Positions 40,006 through 48,379 of a stretch of 64,000 nt of DNA are shown piece after piece; position 1 is the first letter of the stretch, and each line of letters begins with the position of its first letter. The notes beneath the pieces were generated by a model that had not been told where the DNA came from, did no database searches, and worked only from the letters and a program-made list of their open reading frames with translations. The stretch is taken from assembly GCF_010384365.1 (NCBI RefSeq), contig NZ_CP048397.1, positions 1,116,001 through 1,180,000 on the forward strand, given 5' to 3'. The stretch is from Streptomyces sp. S4.7. Lineage in GTDB: Bacteria > Actinomycetota > Actinomycetes > Streptomycetales > Streptomycetaceae. A program made the translations under genes and the position numbers.

Positions 40006-40731
40006 ATGACGCACTGGTACGAGGGCCCGCTGGCCGCCTTCGACATAGCGACGACAGGCTTCGACGCCGAGGAGGACCGGATCGTGTCGGCCGCCCTCGT
40101 CGTCCAGGACATCTCGGGCGCCCGCGCCCGGGTCACCCGCTGGCTGGTCAATCCGGGGGTCCCGGTGCCGGTCGGGGCGACCGAACTGCACGGTCTCACC
40201 GACGCGTTGGTGCAGCGCTCGGGCCGCTGGCCGGCCCCGGTGATAGAGGAGGTCGGCCGGGCGCTGGCCGAGCAGTGCGCGGCCGGCCGGCCGCTCGTGG
40301 TGATGAACGCGCCGTTGTGTCTGACGCTCCTGGACCGCGAGATGGGGCGCCACCGCAACTCCTCCATGGCGCGTTATCTGGAGAACGCCCCGCTCTGCGT
40401 GCTGGATCCGAGTGTGCTGGACCGCCATCTCGACCCCGTCCGCAAGGGCCGGCGGCAACTGGTCGATCTCTGTTCGCTGTACGGGGTGGTGCTGGACGGC
40501 GAGCACGAGGCCGTGGCCGAAGCGGTGGCGGCCCTCGAAGTGGTGCGGTCGGTGGGGCGCCGGTTCGCCACCACGACACAGCAGCTCACCGTGGCCCAGC
40601 TGCACGGGCGGCAGGCAGTCTGGCACGCGGCGCAGGCGCGCGGCCGGCAGGACCGGTTCGCCCGCGGCGGCGAGCGGGCGGCAGCCGATCCGGCGTGGCC
40701 GCTGCGACCCCAAGTACCCGCGGTGGCCTGA
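40006..40731 (+). CDS. DEDDh exonuclease-fold protein with degenerate active site
   Basis: A 241-residue protein that aligns by eye with DnaQ-like 3'-5' exonucleases of streptomycetes. Exo I reads AFDIATTGFD: D13 is kept but the catalytic Glu is A15. Exo II reads MNAPLCLTLLDRE, where the usual NAPFD has become NAPLC (C105). Exo III reads GEHEAVAEA with H167 kept and the final Asp now E172. Three of four metal-binding acids are therefore changed, so it is probably not a nuclease. ATG 40006 follows GAGGAG closely. Divergent from thrS. A binding or structural role is possible; function unknown. Confidence 0.8.
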   Translation: MTHWYEGPLAAFDIATTGFDAEEDRIVSAALVVQDISGARARVTRWLVNPGVPVPVGATELHGLTDALVQRSGRWPAPVIEEVGRALAEQCAAGRPLVVMNAPLCLTLLDREMGRHRNSSMARYLENAPLCVLDPSVLDRHLDPVRKGRRQLVDLCSLYGVVLDGEHEAVAEAVAALEVVRSVGRRFATTTQQLTVAQLHGRQAVWHAAQARGRQDRFARGGERAAADPAWPLRPQVPAVA

Positions 40732-40781
40732 GAGTCACGCCACCCGGCGGCCTCGGCCACGCGCTCGGCCCGGAGAACAGC

Positions 40782-40812
40782 AAGGCCGGTCCGTCATCGA
40801 CGGACCGGCCTT
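40782..40812. terminator. Terminator serving tRNA-Val and the exonuclease-like gene
   Basis: A 14-bp perfect stem (AAGGCCGGTCCGTC at 40782-40795 against 40799-40812), 3-nt loop. It lies just past the 3' end of the minus-strand tRNA and 50 bp after the plus-strand gene. Confidence 0.8.
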
Positions 40813-40818
40813 TCCCGG

Positions 40819-40890
40819 TGGGCGATACTGGGTTCGAACCAGTGACCTCTTCGGTGTGAACGAAGCGCTCTCCCACTGAGCTAATCGCCC
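40819..40890 (-). tRNA. tRNA-Val (CAC), copy 1
   Basis: The minus strand folds as a full cloverleaf: acceptor GGGCGAT/ATCGCCC, D-stem GCTC/GAGC, anticodon stem CTTCG/CGAAG around loop TTCACAC (anticodon CAC), T-arm ACTGG/CCAGT with TTCGAAC, discriminator A. CCA is not encoded. Identical to the copy at 44057-44128. Confidence 0.97.
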
Positions 40891-40929
40891 GGGAACGGAC
40901 TGAACCATACAGGTCTCGGCGGGTTTCGT

Positions 40930-41385
40930 TCAAACCGTATGACGGCGTGCGAGCACCTTCCGCAGCCCCCGCCGCCCGGCCCGCATCATCAGCGCGTGAT
41001 TGGCGACGAAGAAGGGCCGCCCGGCCACCGCGAGACGCCGCAGGAGCGGCTTGTTGACGTCGACCTCCTGCTCGTACAGGGCGTGTGTGCCGCCGCCCCG
41101 GGCGCTCAGCGTCCACCGCGCCCAGCCTTCGAGGTCGCCGGTCATCTCGATCTCCAGGACGCGGGCGCGCGGATCGTTCCTTCTCTCGCGGGCGCGGACG
41201 TGGAGGTCGTACGGGATAACGGACCGGAACCGGGCGGTCCCGGTGCGCTCGTCGACCGGGGTGACCTCCCGGACCTGGGGCCACCAGTCGGGGTACTCGC
41301 CGGCCCGCTCCAGGACACCGAACACGACGTCCGGGGCCGCGTCGAGTTCCCAGACACTGCGGAAGCGGTAGTGATACCTGTCCAT
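40930..41385 (-). CDS. SRPBCC (START-like) family protein
   Basis: A 151-residue helix-grip-fold protein of the polyketide cyclase/lipid-transport superfamily. It begins MDRYHYRFRSVWELDAAPDV, with the characteristic VFGVLERAGEYPDWWPQVRE and a closing amphipathic helix (RPFFVANHALMMRAGRRGLR). Ligand unknown; the fold binds hydrophobic small molecules. ATG 41385 begins the conserved fold; there is no strong SD. It and the next gene lie between the two tRNA-Val copies. Confidence 0.85.
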   Translation of the reverse strand: MDRYHYRFRSVWELDAAPDVVFGVLERAGEYPDWWPQVREVTPVDERTGTARFRSVIPYDLHVRARERRNDPRARVLEIEMTGDLEGWARWTLSARGGGTHALYEQEVDVNKPLLRRLAVAGRPFFVANHALMMRAGRRGLRKVLARRHTV

Positions 41386-41479
41386 GGCCCAAGTGTGCGG
41401 TCCCCCGCACGTACTCACACACGTATCTGAGTACGAGAGCCGATGGCCCGTCCTGTGGCACGGGCCACACTGCGAGACC

Positions 41480-43972
41480 ATGGAGAACGTTCCGCGTCCG
41501 GCCGAGGAGCTCGCGGTCCTCGATCGCGAGCTGGCCCACATCGACGCGCGCAGAGCGCAGTTGCTCGCCCGCAGGTCCTATCTGCTGACACTGCTGACAC
41601 CACCGCGCCCGGTGGCACCGCGGCCGCCGCACACGCCGGCGGCGTGGCCCGCCGCCCGCGCGCCCGAGACGTCCCCGCCGAGCGTGCAGAACGCCCTGCT
41701 GGCGCTGGGCGGTGTGCTGCTGACCATCGCGGCGATCGCCTTCACCGTGGTCAGCTGGGGCTCCATGGGCATCGGCGGCCGGTCGGCCGTGCTCGGCACG
41801 GTCACCGCCGCCGCCCTCGCCGCGCCCGCCCTGCTGCTGCGCCGCGCGCTCACCTCCACCGCCGAGGCCGTCGGCGCGCTCGCTCTGGTGCTGACGGTCC
41901 TCGACGCCTACGCCCTGTACCGGATCGCGCTGCCGGACGCGGACCCGCTCGGCTGCACGGCCGCCGCGTGCGCCGTGCTGGCCGCCGGCTGGGGCGCGTA
42001 CGGGCTGGTCATCGACCGGCTCCGTACGCCACTGCCCGCCGCCGTCCTCATCGCCCAACTCCCGCTTCCTCTCTGGGCGCTGGCGGCCGGTGCCGGCCAA
42101 CTGACGTTCGCGTGGGCGCTGCTGGCGACCGCCGCCGCGGACATCGCGATCGTGCTGTGGACAAGGTCCGAGCCGGCCCGGTCGGTCGCGGGTGTCACCG
42201 CCTGGGTGGCCGGCGGCTGGGCGCTGCTGATCACCGCCGGGCTCTCGGTGGCCGCCGGCTCCGCGCTCGACGCCGCCCGCCCCGGCGCGCTGTTGCTCGC
42301 CGGGGCCGGTGTCGGTCTCTTCGTGGCGGTCCGTGTTCCCGGCGTCGCGTTCGCCGGCGCGCTGGTGGCCGGTCTGGCCGCGACCGTCGCGACCGGCGGC
42401 GTGCTGCGTCCCTCCGTACCGCTCGGCTGGGCCGTCGTCGGGTATCTGCTGTGCGGCGCGGCGCTGTTGACGGCCGTACGGGCTCCGCTGCCCCGCGCGG
42501 CGGTGCGGGGGCTCTGCACCGCCGCGGGGGCCGTCGTGACCGCGGCGGTCCTCTTGACGCTGCCGTCGGTGGCCGTGACGCTGCTCGGTCCGGTCTCCCG
42601 GGTGGACGACATCTGGTCGGGGGCGCCCGGCGGCGTACGGGAGGCGATCGGGACCGATCCAGGATGGTCGGCGATGTCCACTGCGCCGCTGGTGCTGCTG
42701 ATCACGGCCGGGCTCCTCGCGCTCGCGTACGGGCGGCTCCCCGCCTCCGCACGACCCGCCGCCCTGTCCGGTGCCACGGGCCTGGGCTGGGCCGCCGCGC
42801 TGGTCCTGCCCGCCGCGCTGGACCTCGGGTACGCGACAGCCGTGGCGGCGGGCCTCGTCACCACGGCGGGCGCGCTGGCGCTCGCGGTGTACGCGCACCT
42901 GCCGAACGCGCCGCGGCGGCCCGGCCCCGCGGTGCTGTCGGCGCTCTCGACGACGGCCCTGGCCTGCGCGTTGACCGGCGCGGGCGGTGTCTCGCTGCTG
43001 TCCCTGGCCGCCGAGACGACCACGCTTCTCACCCTGGGCGTGCTGCTCGCCCTGTTCTGCGGCGCCGCGGTGGCCCTGAACGCCGCCGTGACCGACACCG
43101 GGACCGGCGACGACACGGCAGTCTCCCCTTCGGCGCGGGCCGCCTTCCCGGCCCCGTCCTTCCAGGCGGTCCTGGCCTGCCTCACCGTCGTGACGGCCGT
43201 CGCCCTGCTCTGCGCGCTCGGCGCGTCCGCCGGACTGCGCCGCGAGCACGTCGCCCTGGTCGTCCTCGCCGTGCCCGCCGCGGGCGCGCTGCTCGGCGCG
43301 CGCCTGCGCCGCCATCCCGTGGCCCTGCCGATGGAACTGACGGCGGCCGGGGCCGGCCCGCTCGCCCTCGGCCTCGCCGCCGGCCGCCCGGAGACCGTCG
43401 CCCTCGTGCTCGCCCTGTGCGCGGTCGTCGCGGCGGGTACCGCGCTGCGCCCGGACCGCCGCCCGGCGGCCGGGTATCTCGCGGCGGCGCTGTTCGTGCT
43501 GGCCACCTGGGTGCGGCTGTACGCGTCCGACGTGACCACCCCGGAGGCGTACACCCTGCCGGTGACGGTCCCCGCGCTCGTGGTGGGTGTCCTGCGGCGC
43601 CGGGGCGACCCCGAGGCGTCGTCCTGGACGGCGTACGGCCCCGGCCTCGCCGCGACACTCCTGCCGAGCCTCGCGGCCGCCTGGGGCGACACGCACTGGC
43701 TGCGCCCGCTGGCCCTGGGGACCGCCGCGCTCGCCGTCACGCTCGTCGGCGCCCGGCTGCGGCTCCAGGCGCTGCTGGTCCTCGGCGGCGCCGTGCTCAC
43801 CCTGGACACGCTGCACGAGCTGGCCCCGTACATCGTCCAGGTCGTGGGCGCCCTGCCGCGCTGGCTGCCGCCCGCGCTCGCCGGGCTGCTGCTCCTGGCG
43901 CTGGGCGCGACCTACGAACGGCGGCTGAACGACGCCAGACGCCTCAGGGAGTCCCTGGGCCGGATGCGCTGA
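41480..43972 (+). CDS. SCO7613-like polytopic membrane protein
   Basis: An 830-residue protein. A short N-terminal coiled region (AVLDRELAHIDARRAQLLAR) and a Pro-rich linker precede more than twenty predicted hydrophobic segments, from VQNALLALGGVLLTIAAIAF to WLPPALAGLLLLALGATYE. The overall look is that of actinobacterial proteins sharing the SCO7613 C-terminal domain. No transport or enzyme motif is visible, and function is unknown. ATG 41480 starts the conserved N-terminus, with a weak GAG before it. Extreme GC bias makes long open frames in other phases here meaningless. Confidence 0.82.
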   Translation: MENVPRPAEELAVLDRELAHIDARRAQLLARRSYLLTLLTPPRPVAPRPPHTPAAWPAARAPETSPPSVQNALLALGGVLLTIAAIAFTVVSWGSMGIGGRSAVLGTVTAAALAAPALLLRRALTSTAEAVGALALVLTVLDAYALYRIALPDADPLGCTAAACAVLAAGWGAYGLVIDRLRTPLPAAVLIAQLPLPLWALAAGAGQLTFAWALLATAAADIAIVLWTRSEPARSVAGVTAWVAGGWALLITAGLSVAAGSALDAARPGALLLAGAGVGLFVAVRVPGVAFAGALVAGLAATVATGGVLRPSVPLGWAVVGYLLCGAALLTAVRAPLPRAAVRGLCTAAGAVVTAAVLLTLPSVAVTLLGPVSRVDDIWSGAPGGVREAIGTDPGWSAMSTAPLVLLITAGLLALAYGRLPASARPAALSGATGLGWAAALVLPAALDLGYATAVAAGLVTTAGALALAVYAHLPNAPRRPGPAVLSALSTTALACALTGAGGVSLLSLAAETTTLLTLGVLLALFCGAAVALNAAVTDTGTGDDTAVSPSARAAFPAPSFQAVLACLTVVTAVALLCALGASAGLRREHVALVVLAVPAAGALLGARLRRHPVALPMELTAAGAGPLALGLAAGRPETVALVLALCAVVAAGTALRPDRRPAAGYLAAALFVLATWVRLYASDVTTPEAYTLPVTVPALVVGVLRRRGDPEASSWTAYGPGLAATLLPSLAAAWGDTHWLRPLALGTAALAVTLVGARLRLQALLVLGGAVLTLDTLHELAPYIVQVVGALPRWLPPALAGLLLLALGATYERRLNDARRLRESLGRMR

Positions 43973-44012
43973 CGGACCGGCGTCGGCGTCCGGGATTCGC
44001 ACCGGGAACGAC

Positions 44013-44048
44013 CGATGCCCCGGAGACGGTGAAGTCTCCGGGGCATCG
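44013..44048. terminator. Terminator between the membrane protein gene and tRNA-Val copy 2
   Basis: A 15-bp perfect stem (CGATGCCCCGGAGAC at 44013-44027 against 44034-44048) with loop GGTGAA. It serves both the plus-strand gene ending at 43972 and the minus-strand tRNA. Confidence 0.85.
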
Positions 44049-44056
44049 ATTCCGGG

Positions 44057-44128
44057 TGGGCGATACTGGGTTCGAACCAGTGACCTCTTCGGTGTGAACG
44101 AAGCGCTCTCCCACTGAGCTAATCGCCC
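44057..44128 (-). tRNA. tRNA-Val (CAC), copy 2
   Basis: Same cloverleaf and anticodon loop TTCACAC as the first copy; the 72-nt genes are identical, and identity extends over 76 bp (44055-44130 against 40817-40892). Each copy has its own, different terminator. Confidence 0.97.
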
Positions 44129-44182
44129 GGACGCGGGGCAAACATTACCCCATGTCAGTTGCCCCTCAAGACCGCTCCCCGC

Positions 44183-44641
44183 TCACGCGTCGATCTTCCA
44201 GGGCATGGCCAATCCGAACTCCCAGAGGTAAATGCCGACCAGCACCGCGATGATCACCAGACCGACCGTGGTGAGGATGATGTTGCGCCGCCGGACCTTG
44301 GGATCGAGCGCTTTCTGCGCCGCTTCGGTGACCTTGCGCCGCGTCCACCTGAGCACCAGTTGCGCCCAGACGAATTCCGTCGCCCAGATCGCCATACCGC
44401 CGAAGATCACCAGCCAGCCGGGGCCCGGCAGCACCAGCATCGCCGCACCCGCCACGACCACCGCGAGGCCGACGACGAATACCCCGACCTGCCAGCTCAC
44501 ATGAAGCGGCTTCGAACTCCTGATAAAGCCCGGAGCGCGTGAACCCAGCTCACGCTCCGCCAGCTCCGCGGTCAATTCTCCAGCGGATTTCTCTGCCGTC
44601 GGCACGACGACATCCCCCCGTCCGTCACTCTCCGCATGCAT
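44183..44641 (-). CDS. TIGR02611 family actinobacterial membrane protein
   Basis: A 152-residue protein with the family motif LVLPGPGWLVIFGGMAIWAT and three hydrophobic segments: VGVFVVGLAVVVAGAAMLVL, the motif itself, and IILTTVGLVIIAVLVGIYLW. The N-terminal 45 residues are charged and cytoplasmic. Function unknown. ATG 44641 is the likely start; upstream in-frame sequence is not conserved. Divergent from ssgB across a 190-bp region, a pairing seen in streptomycetes. Confidence 0.85.
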   Translation of the reverse strand: MHAESDGRGDVVVPTAEKSAGELTAELAERELGSRAPGFIRSSKPLHVSWQVGVFVVGLAVVVAGAAMLVLPGPGWLVIFGGMAIWATEFVWAQLVLRWTRRKVTEAAQKALDPKVRRRNIILTTVGLVIIAVLVGIYLWEFGLAMPWKIDA

Positions 44642-44831
44642 GGCACCCAACCTACCCGACGCCGAGTCGTCACCGGAATGGCGGCATAAGTCGAAGTTAC
44701 GCACCGCTGTACGAGCTACCTGAAGGATCACAAAACAGACAGAGGGGTTTACAACGACACCGTAGGTGGCATGTCGATTTCGCCGACGTGCGAATCCCCG
44801 AGCGCACACTGAGCGAAAGGCCCTGGCGCTT

Positions 44832-45245
44832 ATGAACACCACGGTCAGCTGCGAGCTGCACCTGCGCCTCGTTGTTTCGAGCGAGTCCTCACTGCCTGTA
44901 CCCGCGGGCCTGCGGTATGACACGGCCGATCCCTATGCCGTGCATGCCACCTTCCACACCGGAGCCGAGGAGACGGTCGAGTGGGTTTTCGCCCGCGACC
45001 TTCTGGCCGAGGGGCTGCACCGGCCCACCGGCACGGGCGACGTCAGAGTCTGGCCCTCACGCAGCCAGGGCCAGGGCGTCGTCTGCATCGCTCTCAGCTC
45101 TCCGGAGGGGGAAGCCCTGCTGGAGGCACCGGCGCGAGCCCTGGAATCCTTCCTCAAGCGAACCGACGCCGCGGTGCCACCCGGTACCGAGCATCGGCAC
45201 TTCGACCTCGACACAGAGCTTTCCCACATCCTGGCCGACAGCTGA
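44832..45245 (+). CDS. ssgB: Sporulation-specific cell division protein SsgB
   Basis: A 137-residue SsgA-like protein (SALP). It begins MNTTVSCELHLRLVVSSESS and shows the highly conserved YAVHATFHTGAEETVEWVFA and VRVWPSRSQGQGVVCIALS. SsgB is the archetypal SALP: with SsgA it marks division sites and recruits FtsZ in aerial hyphae, so it is essential for septation into spores. ATG 44832 starts the conserved protein; GAAAGG is about 11 nt upstream. In S. coelicolor its transcription depends on the stress sigma factor SigH; I could not identify that promoter with confidence in the 190-bp upstream region. Confidence 0.97.
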   Translation: MNTTVSCELHLRLVVSSESSLPVPAGLRYDTADPYAVHATFHTGAEETVEWVFARDLLAEGLHRPTGTGDVRVWPSRSQGQGVVCIALSSPEGEALLEAPARALESFLKRTDAAVPPGTEHRHFDLDTELSHILADS

Positions 45246-45263
45246 GCCAGCCCGAGAACTGCT

Positions 45264-45294
45264 CGGCGCCGTCCGACTCGGGGAGACGGCGCCG
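45264..45294 (+). terminator. Hairpin after ssgB
   Basis: CGGCGCCGTC (45264-45273) pairs with GACGGCGCCG (45285-45294), a 10-bp stem with an 11-nt loop, 19 nt past the ssgB stop. Confidence 0.55.
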
Positions 45295-45451
45295 TGCGGA
45301 CAACCACATACGGCGGACAGCGACGCCGTCGCCGCGGAGCCACCGCGACGACGGTGTCGCCGCGCTCGCGGGCCCCTTCCGACCGCGAAACACCCCCTAG
45401 GATCTGCGGAACCCGGCGGGCACCGGTCCGCAGCAGGCCAGGGAGCCAATC

Positions 45452-46009
45452 GTGCAGATCCCCCACGACACCCGCAACGCCCTTGGGACCGTCGTCAGTC
45501 TCGTGAACACGGTCCCCGAGGCCGGCGGCTCGGACGGGCTCGCCGATGTCGAGGCCCTGTACGACTTCGCACGGACCCACCGCGTGAGCGGCGTGGGAGA
45601 ACTCGGCCCCCGCGATCTGCGGGCCGTACGGGAGGTACGTACGCACCTCGCCGACGTGTTCGCCGCGCCCGGCCCCCGGGAGGCCTCCGAGCTGATCAAC
45701 CGGCTGGTCGCCGCCGCGGGCACGACCCCGCAGCTGACGGATCACGACGGCTACGACTGGCACGTGCACTACTTCGCCCCGGACGCGTCGGTGGCCGACC
45801 ATCTCGCCGCCGACTGCGGCATGGCGCTGGCGTTCATCGTGGTGGCGGGCGAACAGGAGCGGCTGCGGCGCTGCGAGGCGCCGGACTGCGGGCACGCCTT
45901 CGTCGACCTGTCGCGCAACCGCTCCCGCCGTTACTGCGACAGCCGCACCTGCGGCAACAGGCTCCACGTGGCCGCCTACCGGGCACGCCGCAAGGAAGCG
46001 GCCGGCTGA
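45452..46009 (+). CDS. CGNR zinc-finger (ABATE) family DNA-binding protein
   Basis: A 185-residue protein. The N-terminal ABATE-like domain begins PHDTRNALGTVVSLVNTV. The C-terminal zinc finger reads RRCEAPDCGHAFVDLSRNRS then RRYCDSRTCGNRLHVAAYRA, with four Cys and the CGNR signature. This family is thought to act as transcriptional regulators; the target is unknown. GTG 45452 has AGGGAG about 7 nt upstream. A TAGGAT box at 45398-45403 could be its -10. Confidence 0.9.
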   Translation: MQIPHDTRNALGTVVSLVNTVPEAGGSDGLADVEALYDFARTHRVSGVGELGPRDLRAVREVRTHLADVFAAPGPREASELINRLVAAAGTTPQLTDHDGYDWHVHYFAPDASVADHLAADCGMALAFIVVAGEQERLRRCEAPDCGHAFVDLSRNRSRRYCDSRTCGNRLHVAAYRARRKEAAG

Positions 46010-46012
46010 GCG

Positions 46013-46165
46013 TCACAGGAGGAACAGATCATGGACCGCCGCCATCAGCAGCAGGGTGCCGATCACGGTGAGGAAGATCATCAACGGCGGCTGGGAGAGC
46101 GCGAACAGACAACCGCGCGGCTCTTCGTTGGGTGCGGGATTTGTGCCCCGGGAGGTATCGAGCAT
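46013..46165 (-). CDS. 50-residue single-pass membrane protein
   Basis: A small gene found by reading the minus strand. ATG 46165 to TGA 46013 encodes 50 residues: a polar N-terminus (MLDTSRGTNPAPNEEPRG), a Cys, then the hydrophobic segment LMIFLTVIGTLLLMAAV and the end HDLFLL. Third positions are strongly G/C in this frame, and the hydrophobic stretch is uninterrupted, which argues for a real gene. The SD is weak. It is convergent with the CGNR gene, 3 bp away. Function unknown. Confidence 0.7.
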   Translation of the reverse strand: MLDTSRGTNPAPNEEPRGCLFALSQPPLMIFLTVIGTLLLMAAVHDLFLL

Positions 46166-46293
46166 CTCGGGGTGATCATGACGCAGGGCACGGTCCGCCG
46201 GACAACCAACACGCGTCCCGGCGGGGCCAGTTCGTCAGATTCCCGGCAAACGTCCACCCCCTGAGACGGACCGGGCTCCGGGAGCCTCCCCGG

Positions 46294-46755
46294 TCAGATG
46301 CCGTGCTTCTTCAAAATGGCCTCGACGTCGCTGAAATCGTCACCGGGGTCGGCGGCGGCGGGCTTCTTCGCCTTGCCCTCCTTCGGCTGCGCCGCGGGGG
46401 CCGCGGACGAGCCGAGCGAGGGCGCCGAGGCCGCCGGCGCGACCGCGTCGCGCTGCGCCGCCCTGTTCGCCGCCCTGCGTTCCTTACGGCTGCCGACGCC
46501 CGCGCGCCGCTCCACCATCCGCGTCGTCATGAAGAGCAGCCAGGAGACCCCGAGCAGTCCGACACCCACCCACGCGGTCGGGCTGAACGCCTTGTCGGCG
46601 AGCCACTGGACCACTCCGGTCATCACGAGCGCGACCGGCACCAGGGAGTACGCGGCGATCCTGGTCGCCGCCAGGAAGCGCTTGCGGTAAGCGGTGATCG
46701 CCGCGATGCCGAGTCCGGCAGCGGACACCGCGGAACAAATGGTCTCGGCAATCAT
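46294..46755 (-). CDS. Membrane protein with acidic C-terminal tail, function unknown
   Basis: A 153-residue protein with three hydrophobic segments: ICSAVSAAGLGIAAI, YSLVPVALVMTGVVQWLA and WVGVGLLGVSWLLFMTT. A basic stretch (SRKERRAANRAAQRDA), an Ala/Pro/Lys linker and a conserved-looking end DDFSDVEAILKKHGI follow. ATG 46755 has GGAGG 5 nt upstream, which decides the start. No enzyme motif. Divergent from the DsbA-like gene across 205 bp. Confidence 0.82.
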   Translation of the reverse strand: MIAETICSAVSAAGLGIAAITAYRKRFLAATRIAAYSLVPVALVMTGVVQWLADKAFSPTAWVGVGLLGVSWLLFMTTRMVERRAGVGSRKERRAANRAAQRDAVAPAASAPSLGSSAAPAAQPKEGKAKKPAAADPGDDFSDVEAILKKHGI

Positions 46756-46960
46756 CCGGTCCTCCAGGCTTGGCGCCGTCGTCGGTAAGGGCGGTTCTCG
46801 TCGAGCGTGCCGGTAGGGGCCGACATGTCGACGCTTCCATCCTGCACCTCCCGGCGGGGTAGGGGCCACGGCCGGGAGGGACCTCAGGGAGATCTCCGGG
46901 GTTCGTCTCCTCCCCAGGTCCCGGTCGGGAGCGGGTCCGGGGACCTGGAAGACTGGTTCC

Positions 46961-47473
46961 ATGAGTGACTCCCCCACCGCCGGCCCCGTCGTCCTCGACG
47001 TCTGGTGCGAGCTCCAGTGCGCCGACTGCCACACCGCGCTGGCCGACCTGCGCGCGCTGCGGGCGCGCTACGGAGACCGGCTGGACGTACGGCTGCGGCA
47101 CTTCCCGCTGGACAAGCACCGGCACGCCTTCGCCGCCGCGCAGGCGGCCGAGGAGGCGGTGGAGCAGGGCCAGGGCTGGGCGTACGCGGAGGCAGTGCTG
47201 GCCCGCCACGCGGAGCTGGCCGACCGGGGCGAACCGCTGCTGCTGGATGTCGCCCGCCGACTCGGCCTGGACGACGAGGAGTTCGACACCGCGCTCATCG
47301 ACGGCCGGCACACCCTGATCGTCGACGCCGACCAGGCCGAGGGCAAGGCGATCGGTGTGACCGGCACCCCGACATATGTCATCGGCGGCGAGCGGCTCGA
47401 CGGCGGCAAGAGCCAGGACGGGCTGCGCGAGCGCGTCGAGGAGATCGCCGACCGGCTGCTCGCCGAGGTCTGA
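46961..47473 (+). CDS. DsbA-family thioredoxin-fold oxidoreductase (cytoplasmic)
   Basis: A 170-residue DsbA/FrnE-type protein. The active-site CADC is at residues 20-23 (VWCELQCADC), with a nearby extra Cys at 16. The cis-Pro loop is GVTGTPTYVIGG, and a helical insertion with LRHFPLDKHRHAF is typical. No signal peptide, so it should act in the cytoplasm on thiols or metals, unlike the VKOR pathway proteins. ATG 46961 with GGAAG about 9 nt upstream. Confidence 0.88.
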   Translation: MSDSPTAGPVVLDVWCELQCADCHTALADLRALRARYGDRLDVRLRHFPLDKHRHAFAAAQAAEEAVEQGQGWAYAEAVLARHAELADRGEPLLLDVARRLGLDDEEFDTALIDGRHTLIVDADQAEGKAIGVTGTPTYVIGGERLDGGKSQDGLRERVEEIADRLLAEV

Positions 47474-47497
47474 CGGCCGCTCTCCCGCCGTGTTCGG

Positions 47498-48337
47498 TCA
47501 GAGCAGGGTCTTGAAGAGATTGCGGTGCGTGGTCACGTATCCGAGGGATTCGTAGAGGCCGATCGCCGGCGCGTTGCCCGCGAAGACGTGCAGGCCCAGC
47601 GCGCCGCTCCCCATGCCGTCGGCGATCCGCTCGGCGTGCAGCATCAGCGCGCGGCCGTAGCCCTTGCCGCGCCGCTCCTCGGGCACCTCCACGTCGTAGA
47701 CGAACGCGACGACCGCACCGGGGCTCAGCTCCCGAGTGCCCACCCACACATGGCCGACGACCTCTCCGTCGTGGACCAGGACGTCGATCGAGGTGCCGGG
47801 GCTGGCTAGGCCGTCCGGCAGGAGCTGACGGCGGCTGGACTCGGCCTTGGCGCGGGCCTGTTCCTCCGGCAGGCCGCGGTCTGTCCAGCTCTGCCGGAAG
47901 CCTTCGAACGAACGCTCCGCCCAGAGCGCGTACTCCGCGCGCTCCATCCCTCTGCCCACGAGTCCGGCCGGCAGGACCGGCGGCTCCCGGTCCAGCTCCT
48001 TGAGCATGTTCCTGCTGCGCTCGGTGTGCCCCAGGGTCTCCAGCAGCAGCAGCGCGCCCCCGGCCTCGGCGGGGACGGAGGCGACCACCTGGCCGCAGCC
48101 CCAGCCGCGCAGGACCTCCTCGGCGGCCAGGACGGCGATCGTGCCGCGACCGCGGCGGCGGTCCGCCTCGTCGATCCGCAGCCGGCGCAGCACACCCGCC
48201 GGCGTACCGAAGGCGCCGTCCATGCCGAGCTCGATCCGACCGACGGACCGGCTGTTGTCACACACCTCGTAGTCGCGTGACGCCATACCGTCGTCGGTCT
48301 TCTGAAGCGGCCCGGTCGGCCGCAGAGTCGTGGTCAT
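47498..48337 (-). CDS. Tandem GNAT-domain N-acetyltransferase
   Basis: A 279-residue protein with two GNAT folds. The N-terminal copy has AGVLRRLRIDEADRRRGRGT. The C-terminal copy has the acetyl-CoA loop VEVPEERRGKGYGRALMLHA and the late motif NAPAIGLYESLGYVTTHRNL. Substrate unknown; the layout resembles mycothiol synthase, but specific residues cannot be judged here. ATG 48337 is used, although its SD is poor and an in-frame start further upstream is possible. Confidence 0.85.
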   Translation of the reverse strand: MTTTLRPTGPLQKTDDGMASRDYEVCDNSRSVGRIELGMDGAFGTPAGVLRRLRIDEADRRRGRGTIAVLAAEEVLRGWGCGQVVASVPAEAGGALLLLETLGHTERSRNMLKELDREPPVLPAGLVGRGMERAEYALWAERSFEGFRQSWTDRGLPEEQARAKAESSRRQLLPDGLASPGTSIDVLVHDGEVVGHVWVGTRELSPGAVVAFVYDVEVPEERRGKGYGRALMLHAERIADGMGSGALGLHVFAGNAPAIGLYESLGYVTTHRNLFKTLL

Positions 48338-48379
48338 CAGGGGAGTTCTACCCACCCGACAGGCACACGTCATCAGGTT

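Noticed and set aside
40586..44002. A 1138-codon open frame opposite the large membrane protein gene
   Set aside because: Runs through a tRNA gene and two real genes; composition is Arg/Gly-rich noise.
40817..44130. tRNA-flanked 3.2-kb segment as an integrated mobile element
   Set aside because: The repeats are whole tRNA genes, and no integrase, excisionase or replication gene lies between them.
46031..46264. A 77-codon plus-strand ORF with AGGAGG before its ATG
   Set aside because: Despite the good SD, the product is His/Arg/Gln-rich without pattern, while the minus strand of the same bases gives a clean membrane protein.
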